From: Baffinella frigidus
Lineage: Eukaryota > Cryptophyceae > Cryptomonadales > Baffinellaceae
NCBI GenBank assembly: GCA_026770585.1
Contig: MU646805.1
Coordinates: 141,993-152,811, forward strand
Length of the DNA stretch: 10,819 bases
Direction: 5' to 3'
How positions within the stretch are numbered: the stretch's first letter is position 1; each line of letters begins with the position of its first letter. Below are positions 1 through 9,669 of this stretch, in pieces. The notes beneath the pieces are model-generated. The model had not been told where the DNA came from and did no database searches. It saw only the letters and a list, made by a program, of their open reading frames with translations. The position numbers and the translations under genes are program-made.

Positions 1-160
1 TTGGTGTTTGGTGTTTGGTGTGTGGTGTTTGGTGTTTGGTGTTTGGTGTTTGGTGTTTGGTGTTTAGGGTTTGGGGTTTGAGGTTTAGGGTTGGGGGTTT
101 AGGGTTTGGTCGAGGGGTTTTGGGGTTTGGGGTGTGGGGTTTGGGGTTCAGAGTTGGGGG
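1..160. repeat. Degenerate telomere-like heptamer tract
   Basis: GTTTGGT-type units run from 1 to about 60, then change to TTTAGGG, TTTGGGG and GGTTGGG forms. On the gene's strand this is C-rich and follows the last exon directly, so it is the start of the next intron. Confidence 0.85.
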
Positions 161-166
161 TCTGAC

Positions 167-222
167 AGGTCGGCGAGGAGCGGCGTGTACACGTCGAAAA
201 GCTTCAGCACGAAATTGCCCCC
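167..222 (-). CDS. CMTR1: CMTR1-like exon l, second catalytic lysine
   Basis: About 56 bases encode GGNFVLKLFDVYTPLLAD plus two bases. The Lys of LKLFD is the third residue of the K-D-K-E tetrad; GG-x-F-x-x-K-x-F-D-x-x-T-P is conserved in the family. The acceptor is CTGCAG before GGG. The donor is probably GTCAGA at 166, but sequence beyond is CCCCAA-rich repeat, so the 3' limit is uncertain. Later exons, including the catalytic Glu, lie outside the window. Confidence 0.87.
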
Positions 223-3200
223 CTGCAGTACGCAGCAGTAAAGTCAACTGGACGGCAATTTAGTAAAATCAACTGGACGGCAACTTACACTGCGTCTCTA
301 GAGCTTCAGAACGAAGTTGCCCCCCTGTGCGTTTTCGAGTGTATTTTTTGGACGTGACGGTACTAACTGTGTGCACCTGCTTAGCGCCCGGTACTGATTC
401 TGGATGCGACAGTACTAAACGGACACCCTTACAGCGGGTCTACGTTTGGAGCCATTGGCGTGTACACGTCGAAAAGCTTCAGCACGAAGTTGCCCCCCTG
501 CAGTACGAAGCAGTAAAGTCAACTGGACGGCAACTTAGACTGCGTCGCTAGAGCTTCAGCACGAAGTTGCCCCCCTGCAATACCGAACGCCAACATTCGC
601 GGAGGGCTTATTTGGACGCGACTCTGGTCCACCCTGGAGGCAGGGTGGGGGTATTTTGAGCATTCTTAAGTCAACTCCCCTTGAAAAGGACTGAGCCCTC
701 AGTCCCCCGTGATGAATGGATCTGGTACAAAACGGTCTTATAAGTATTTTAGTGGTACAAATCCTGTCAACTTTTGCGATAAAGGGTTATTCGGGATTGG
801 CCGCAAGTCCCCTCCAGGGTGGACACACCATTGCAATCATTCTTTTAAATGGTTTGTAAAGCCATCTATTGTAAAGTTTACACCGAGTCGCGTCTGAATA
901 TACCCCCCCTTGGCTTTCTGCATGAAGCTGGCATCAACAACCAGGGCGGCAGAGGCCCGATGCCTCAGGCTAAGTTGCCACTCTCACTCAGGACTCCTAG
1001 CTCTGCCTGCGTTTTATTCTGGCTCGTCCTGACGGCTTTCTATTCGCCCTTTTGTACTGGATTTCTGCTCTTAAATACTTTGAAGGACAGACCCTAATAA
1101 AAAACTCAGGCAGAGCTAGAACAGCGCGCGTGCAGGCGTACCTCAAGAACATCATCCCGTCAAAACCCTACTACGCGGGAGAGCTACATGTCATTTTACG
1201 CCCTGCGTCCATCTATTATTTTCCCTTGAAATCGGCAAAAGTTGCCGAAAATGCCCACACATAATTGAATTTGACGGAAAAGTAACCGCAGGATATGGGT
1301 AAAAAGGGCTCCAAGAAACCACCCAGCCCTCCCCCGTAGTACGCCCTCACGCCGTTGGCTTTCGGCGTGACCTAGCGTAGGGTGAGGAAGGATCGAGACA
1401 CCCGCGATCTCATAGGGAAACGGTTTTAATCTAAAACTTTCAGACAATGAAACTTACTACACAGAATGAGCTTTACTAGTAATATTGAGGCATTCGTGTA
1501 GTAATTTTCATTGGACCCAACAGGTTTAAATTAAACCCGTCATTAAACCCGCGATGGTCGGGCTTCTGAACCACCTCTGGCTGAGAGCTCCGCAGGAGGG
1601 GTCGACCTTGGGGATTATCAAACCAAATCAAACCAAATCAAACCAAATCAAACCAAATCAAAGGAAATCGCAAGACAGGTTATGGCCCCGCAGGTCCGCA
1701 GGTCCGCAGGTGGGGGTGGTCTTAGGGAGCGTGAGGAAGGCCCTCGCTTCCAACTCTGGACCTTAATAGGGCAACGGCCTGAAAATGGGGTAGTTAGGCC
1801 TACGGCATTGCCTAGGACCTCCTACCGTAGGCCGAGACTTTTTGGTCCTAGGACCTCCTACCGTAGGTCGAGACGTTTTGGTCCTAGGATCCCTCGGCCT
1901 ACGGTAGGAGGTCCTAGGCAATGCCGTAGGCCTAACTACCCCATTTTCAGGACGTTAGCCTATGAACCTCCCGCTTACGGGGTGTCGCCCTGCCCCGGTC
2001 TGTCAAGGGGGCGATCTCATGTGAAAACGGTTTTAATTTAAAACCTCAGGAATCAATGAAAATTACTACACGAATGCTTTAATATTACTAGTAAAACTCC
2101 TTCTGTGTAGTAAATTTCGTTGCCAGAAAGTTTTAAACTAAAACCGTTTTCCATTGAGATCAACGGTAGGGCCCGGGGGGGTATCGGCGGGACCTTGCGA
2201 TAATCCCCAACCTGAGCCATAACCTGTCTTGCGATTTGTTTTGATTTGTTTTGATTTGGTTTGATAACCCCCCAGGTCGGCTCAGGTGGGGTCACCTTGC
2301 GGGAGGGTGAGGAGCGATCGTCTACCTTCTGAACCACCTCGGGCCTAGAGCTCCGCAGGACCGCAGGAGGGGTCGACCTCGGGGATCATCAAACCAAATC
2401 AAACCAAATCAAACCAAATCAAATGAAATCGCAAGACAGGTTATGGCCCCGCAGGTCCGCAGGTCCGCAGGTGGGGGTGGCCTTAGGGAGCGTGAGGAGG
2501 GCCCTCGCTTCCAACTCTGGACCTTAACAGGGCAACGGCCTGAAAACGGGGTAGTTAGGCCTACGGCATTGCCTAGGACCTCCTACCGTAGGCCGAGACT
2601 CTGGACCTCCCGCTTACGGGGTGTTTCCCTTCCCCGGTACCCATCGATTGTAAAGTTTCAAGGGGGCGATCAACGGTAGGGCCGGGGGGGGTATCGGCGG
2701 GACCTTGCGGAGGGTGAGGAGGGCCGTGCAGCACTGGCACACGGCCAGGCGCCGCATGATCCACTCCTGCCGGTTGCATTCGCGTGCATGTCAGGCTTCG
2801 TGTGTAGGGGGTCTTATCCGGAAAAACCTATTTTTCTTTAGTTTGATGGCAAGGAAAATTACTACACAAATGCTTTAATATTACTAATAATAACGAATTG
2901 TGTAGTAATTTTCCTTGCCATCAAACTAAAGAAAAATAGGTTTCCCCGGATAAGGTCGGGGTTCGCGTCAAGGGGGTAAGGCCAAGTGTTTCGGGTTCAG
3001 GGGCTTGGGTTTAGGGTGTGGGGTTGAGGGTGTACGGTTGAGGGTTGAGGGGTTTGGGTTGCGTGGTGTAGGGTTGAGGGTTCAGGCGTTTGGATTCAGT
3101 GGTGTAGGGTTGAGGGTTGAGGGGTGAGGGGTGAGGGGGTTGAGGGGTTTGGGTTGAGTAGCAACCTGGCGGTTGAATTCGCCGTCGACAGAGTCGCCGC

Positions 3201-6200
3201 CGTCGCCCATCACAAACGAGAGCATCCTGCCACGCCGAAAGTCAACACTTGCATCGCGCAATGCCGAAAGTCAATCCTTGCATCATGCAACGCCAAACGA
3301 GAGCATCCTGCCCCCAGCCACGCCAGGCCACAAACCTGAATTCCACCTGAGCGCGGTTGACTAATCACAGTTGTCCTGGTACTAACCCTGCCCGGTCGCG
3401 TCCTTTCCCTGGAACAAAACATGCTCGGGTCAGTCAACCGTCGCGCGGGGGGCGCCCGAGCATCCTGCAACGCCAAAAGTCAACATGTAAATGGCCGCGA
3501 GCAGAAAGGACTTCAACAGTACTGGAAACCACTAAGATGCGTCCCAATACACAGCACTGCGCTCTACCCCCCTCACCACAGAGCCCAAACGGGAGCATCC
3601 TGCAACGCAAAACGCTCTTAGTGCTCCCTGGCGTCAGCGATAGCGCCATACACACAACGCGGAGACTAGCCCTTTGTAAAGTTTCGAGGGTGGGAAGTTG
3701 TAAAGTTTCGAGGGTGGGAAGTTGTAAAGTTTCGAGGGTGGGAAGGCACCGGCCGCCCGTCTCGCGCTAAGTGAGCTCAAATAGACTGAGACATAGCTAG
3801 ACGACCTGCCTCCCGTCTCCCTGAACCCTAGATTGAGATTTGGGGTGTAGGGTTTGCGGATCAGGATTTAGGATTTAGGTTTCAGGGTTTAGGGTTCAGG
3901 GTGTAGGGTTCGGGATTTAGGGTTCAGGGTTTAGGGTTTGGTGTTTAGGGGTTTAAGACACTGTAAGGTTTAGGCTTTAGGGTTTAGGGTTTAGGGTTTA
4001 GGAAGAAAACCGGCCGCCCGTCTCGCGCGCGACGACCCCCGCGAAGTGGACCATGTTATCATTGCTGTAGATGTTGCCCGACCCGTCCTGCGAATAAGAG
4101 AGACAGTCAGAATGGTAAGGGAGTCAGCATAGGAAAGTCAGAATGGTAAGAGAGTCAACGGACAGGTTATGCTCCACATAGGTGAAGTGGACCATGTTGT
4201 CGTTGCTGTAGATGTTGCCCGACCCGTCCTGCGAATAAACGAGAGTCAGAAATAAGAGAGTAAACAAAACCGAGAGCCAGGAATAAGAGCCAGAAGACAG
4301 GTTCGAAAAAGGCGTCAGGAGACAGGTTATGGTGCGGAGAGGTTGTGATCTCATCTCCGGAAACGATATAAAAATACTGTTTTTGGCCACGCGTAAAGTT
4401 GATTCTCCCCTTGAAAACAAGCCACTTTTGGCGTGTTTTGTTTTGATGCGGTGGCGTTACTGTTGATGCGCAGGCCATTCTGCGAACAAGAGAGACCCTC
4501 AGTTGACTGAACCAATCGGTAGACTGAAGCAGAATCGCCGGAGACGTTTCCCGCACGTGCGTGCACGTACAGTCAACTTATGTCAACGGGTGGTCAACTT
4601 TTAACGCGCGGGCAACTTTGGGCGTCGCACCTGGCCGTAGCAGGGCATGAAGTTGACAGCGGGGGACGTGGCGTTGAACTTGTCGAGCCGGAAGTCGTGG
4701 TCCCCGCGCAGCGTGAACCCGAACCCCTTGCACCAGGGGAATCAATTAATTAATTTGACACTTTAATTATATCGGGCAATGAAAATTACTACAGGTTTGC
4801 TGTACCCGAACCCCTTGTTTGGGGTTTAGGGATGCGGGATTAGGGATGCGGGATTAGGGATTAGGGATAGGGATGCGGGATTAGGGATTAGGGATAGGGA
4901 TTAGGGATTAGGGTTTGGTGTTTAGGGTTTGGGGTTTAGGGTTTGGGGTTTGGGGTTTAGAGTTTAGGGGTTACCCTGCACGCGCGCTGGCGCCGCCAGT
5001 AGAGGTACTCCGTGAACCCTCCGGGCCCCTGTTTGCGTGGCGTGTAGGTCGCGTCAAACACCACACCCTGCACCCTACACCCTGCATCCCAGAATCAAAA
5101 CCATAACGCGCCCCTGAACGGCCGTGCGTGTTGGGGTTTAGCTAGGACTCGGGCAGGGTCCTCGCTGCTAAGGTAGCACGCGTCAGCGCCCTGTTCAAGT
5201 GAGATGAAGTGTGGAGGTTGAGTGAGCGTCACAGCAAAGAAAAGATCCAACTTGCAAGGCGATGTGGGCGGGTCGTGTGGGCAGGGGAAGTGAAACACTG
5301 TACAGGGGATGGAGCTGCTGCTGCAGGGGTGATTGATAGCAGCGAGGTAGAAGAGTCCTTCGTGCTTCGTCGGCGGTCCATCTATTTTCGTCGTACTAAT
5401 TAACAAGTGCTTGGTACAAAGACATCTTATCAGCCGACATTTTAAAATAATAAAGGGGGCGCCGTACCGCGCAGATATCAGCGAAATAGAAGAGGCCGTC
5501 GGTCCATCTATTTTCGTGGTACTAATTAATAACTGCTCGGTACAAAAACCTCTATTACGGGGTGCACGCCCGTACCGCGCAGATGTCAGCGAAGCAGAAG
5601 AGGCCGTCGTGCTTCGTCGGCGGACCGGTCCATCTATTTTCGCGGTACTAATTAACAATTGCTTGGTACAAAGACATCTTATTAGCCGGTATTTTAAAAT
5701 AAATAAGGTTGGCTTGGGTACCGCGCAGATGTCCGCGAAGTAGAAGAGGCCGTCGTGCTTCGTTGGCGGCTCCTCCTCCGCATTCGAGTTGGCCCGCGCC
5801 GTCACGTTCAGCTGCGTCCGGGATTTGGGGTTCACTAACCGCAGACGGTTTATTACCCATTACGGGTTGTGGGTTATTATCAACCATCAAGGTTTGTGGG
5901 TTGTTATTTATTAACCATTGAGGTCTGTGGGTTATCAAGGATCTCGTGGAAGCCATCCTCCATCCCTCCCTCTCTTCCCCCCGTCCCTCCCTCCCTCCAT
6001 CCCAATGGTGAGGGTTGTCGTGCTTCTAAGTGTTAGGGTTGGGGTTTGGGGTTTGGGGTTGAGGGGTTAGGAGGTTCCTCCTCCGCGTTCGAGTTGGCCC
6101 GCGCGGTCACGTTCAGCTGCGGTTAGGGGTTAGGGTTTACGGGGTTTGCGGTTTGCGGTTTATTTACGGGATCAGGTCGACGCCCCCCCTCCCTCGCTCT

Positions 6201-9200
6201 GTTCAGCTGCGATAGGGTTTGCATTGAGCTGGGTTGGGGTTTGCGGTTTGGGGGTTTGGGTGCTAAGGGTTAGGGTTGGGGTTTGGGGTTTGGGGTTTGG
6301 GGTTTGGGTTTTGGGGTTTGGGGGGTTGCGTTTTGGGGTTTGGGGCTTGGGGTTTGGGGTTAGGAGGTTCCTCCTCCGCGTTCGAGTTGGCCCGCGCCGA
6401 CTCGTTCAGCTGCGCTTAGGGTTCAGGGTTTACGGGGTTTGCGGTGTGCGGACTATTCAAGGGATACAACGTTTATTAACGGGGGCGTCCCGTCGACGCC
6501 CCCCTCCCTCTCTCTGTTCCTCCCCTACACCCTACACCCTACACCCTACACCCTACACCCTACACCCTGCACCCTACACCCTACACCCTACACCCTACAC
6601 CCCCTCCCTCCCTCCGTCAATCCCAAGGGTTAGGGTTATGGTTCAGGGTTCAGGAGGCTCCTCTTCGCGGTTCGAATTCGTGCCCGCACGCTATACCCTA
6701 ACCCCCCCACCCTCAACCCCAAACCACCCACCCCACCCCCCACACCCCACACCCCACACGGTGACATTACGCTTGTTTGGGGGTTTGGGGTGGAGGGGGT
6801 AGGGGTTGGGGGTTTTGAGGTTTAGGGTTTAGGATTTGCAGTTTAGGGTTGAGGGTTTAGGGTATGTGCGCGCCATGACGTTAATATGGTGTTGGGGTGT
6901 GGGGTGTGGGGTTTGGGGGTTTGGAGGTTAGGGGTAGCGTTATTTTTCAGGGTTCAGAGTTTAGGGTTTAGGGGTTAGGGATTGTGATTTATGATTTAGG
7001 CTTCAGAATTCACCGTTTGGGGTTTGGGGTTAAGGGTGCAGGGTGTAGGGTGTAGGGTGTAGGGTGTAGGGTGTAGGGTGTAGGGTGTAGGGTGTAGGGG
7101 GTTAGGGTTTGGGGGGTAGGGTCCCACCAGCCAGTCGATTTCCGCCATCTTCATCGCGGCACGGTTCTGGAAGATGTGCTGCCCCTTTGTCGATACCTGA
7201 TTTAGGGGTTACTGTTTGAGGGTAGGGGTTTCGGGTTCGGTGGTCGGGTTCAGGGGATGGTGTTTAGTGCTGCCCCTTTGTCAATACCTGATTTAGGGGT
7301 TGGAGATTAGGGTTCATGGCGTCTCCTCAGGGTTTGGTGTTCGGGGTGTGGGATTTTGGGGGTTGGGTTTTGGGTTGTGGGATTTGGGTTTGGGGTTAAG
7401 GGGACACGGTTTCGGGTTTGGGGTTTTGGGTTTTGGGTTTTGGAATTTGGGTTTTGGGTTGAGGGTTTAGGGTTTAAGGTTAAGGGGACACGGTTTCGGG
7501 TTTGGGGTTTGGGATTTGGGATTTGTGGTTTGGGGTTTGGAGTTTAGGGTTGATGGGGTAAGAACCAGCTCCCAGGGGTTCGCGCTCTGCATGGCGACAC
7601 GCATCATCTTGCGGCCCGTGTCGTCTAATTATCTTAGAAGGAGTTAGGCTAAGATCAATTAGGGCCCTAACTAAATTTAACTAGGGCCCAGATCCCGTTT
7701 CCTAGTTGGGTTTAGGGAAAAACACCAGCTCCCACGGATTCGCGCTCTGCACCGCCACGCGCATCATCTTGCGGTCCAGGTCGTCTAATCGCCATATGAG
7801 TTGGGACAAAGATTAATTAGGGCCCTGACTAAATTTAATTGGGGCCGATCAACCAGGGCCCTAACTAAAGATCAATTGGGGCCCTAACTAAATTTAATTA
7901 GGGTTGGGTTCAGGTGGTACGCACCAGCTCCCACGGGTTCGCGCTCTGGACCGCCACCCGCATCATCTTGCGGTCCATGTCGTCTAATTATCGTAGAAGG
8001 AGTTAGGCTAAGATCAATTAGGGCCCTAACTAAATTTAACTAGGGCCCAGATCCCGTTTCCTAGTTGGGTTTAGGGAAAAACACCAGCTCCCACGGATTC
8101 GCGCTCTGCACCGCCACGCGCATCATCTTGCGGTCCAGGTCGTCTAATCGCCATATGAGTTGGGACAAAGATTAATTAGGGCCCTGACTAAATTTGATTA
8201 GGGCCGATCAATCAGGGCCCCAACTAAAGATCAATTAGGGCCCTAACTAAATTTAATTAGGGTTGGGTTCAGAAGTACGCACCAGCTCCCACGGGTTCGC
8301 GCTCTGCACGGCCACCCGCATCATCTTGCGGTCCATGTCGTCGAACGCGTTCTTCGAGTCTTTGATCGCGATCTGGGTTAGGGTTTTGGGGTTTGAGGCG
8401 TGGGGTTCGAGGTTTACGTTTTCGGGTTTGGGGTCTGAGGTATGGGGTCTGGGGTGTGGGTTTTGGGGGATGGGGGTTGGAGTTTAGGGTTTAGGGTTTA
8501 GGGTTTAGGGTTTAGGGTCTAGGGTTTAGGGTCTAGGGTCTAGGGTTTAGGGTTTAGGGTTTAGGGTTTAGGGTTTGGGGTCTAGGGTTTAGGGTTTAGG
8601 GTCTAGGGTTTAGGGTTTAGGGTTTAGGGTTTAGGGTTTAGGGTCTAGGGTTTAGGGTTTAGGGTTTAGGGTTTAGGGTTTAGGGTTTACCCCCAGCTCG
8701 TTGGTGGCGTACATCTCGTAGTCCGCCGTTGGGGACGCCTGGTTCAGGGTTTAGGGTTTAGGGTTTGGATTTTAGGGTGTAGGGTTTGTGGTTTGTGGTT
8801 TGTGGTTTGTGGTGTGGGGTTTGTGGTTTGTGGTTTGTGGTTTGCGGTTTAGGGTTGAGGGTTGAGGGTTTAGTCAGAGCAGGTGGTGGTTGACATTCTT
8901 CAAGATTGCTAAAACAATGTGGGAACGTTTTGAAAAATAACGTGGGAGCGTTTGAAAAGGTGGGAAAGTTTGAAAAGTTCGAACGGGTCTCAACGGTTGA
9001 CGTGGGAGGGTACGACCTTTGTGTCGCCAACGTTGTCCTCGGCCTTGATGTGCTCCAGCTTGTACCCTTGCTTAAGCTCCTGGTTTCGGGTTTCGGGTTT
9101 CGGGTTTCGGGTTTCGGGTTTCGGGTTTCGGGTTCAGGGTTTAGGGTTTAGGGCTTAGGGTTTAGGGCTTAGAGTGTGGTGTTTAGGGCTTAGGGCTTAG

Positions 9201-9589
9201 GGTGAAGGGAATTGGAAACCTGAGCCCTAAACCCTAAACCCTAAACCAGGAACCCTTGCTTCAACTCCTGAAAACGAGCGAGGTTATGAGGCCCACTGCG
9301 AACGAGAAGCGCACGTGCGAAAGTTGACCGAACCGCTCTCAGGGATAAGTCAACCCGCCATTAGGTAAAAGTGTCCTCTCCAAAGCGGGTGTGTACCGAG
9401 ACGAAGACTAAACCGGGCAGGATTAGTACAAGATAATCCTGAAATGTGTCAATAATTTTACGGGCGAATCTCTTCGCCCCCCCACCCCCCCCCACCCCCT
9501 GCCACCCTTCCTCTCTCTATCTCCACCCCCCCACACACCTGGAATGTCAGAATCTTGTGATTATCAGGCGTCTCCTCAGCCCAGTTTAC

Positions 9590-9669
<80 letters not shown>

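Larger units (their letters stand above)
5812..7127. repeat. 1.3-kb intron of heptamer arrays and exon-f edges
   Basis: Contents: GGGTTGTGGGTTATTA-type repeats (5855-5935); pyrimidine tract (5955-6002); TTTGGGG arrays (6030-6060, 6225-6360); exon-f 5'-edge copies at 6073-6116, 6201-6211, 6366-6409 and, degraded, 6653-6690; a TACACCC array (6525-6602) and later a GTGTAGG array (7037-7098) in the opposite orientation. No further exon is needed between exons e and f. Confidence 0.8.

Noticed and set aside
1682-2041. 119-residue plus-strand frame rich in RTSYRRPR
   Set aside because: It is a translation of the 1778-1951 palindrome and duplicated block, with a sister frame in the second block copy; no independent support.
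4194-4238. Second copy of exon i as an alternative exon
   Set aside because: It has an acceptor and matching first 15 codons but then runs into unrelated sequence; only the 4011-4087 copy joins in frame to the catalytic-Asp exon.
5095-5835. 246-residue uninterrupted minus-strand open frame
   Set aside because: It contains true exon f at its start, but the rest is intron with edge copies; the glycine loop that must follow ADICA is in exon g, so splicing explains the protein and read-through does not.
6146-6802. 218-residue plus-strand open frame
   Set aside because: Its protein is mostly GLGFGVWGLGF-type translation of heptamer repeat and TLHPTPYTLHP from the CCCTACA array; it opposes the conserved gene and has no family features.
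8483-8690. A chromosome end
   Set aside because: The TTTAGGG array is flanked on both sides by in-frame exons of one gene, so it is interstitial.
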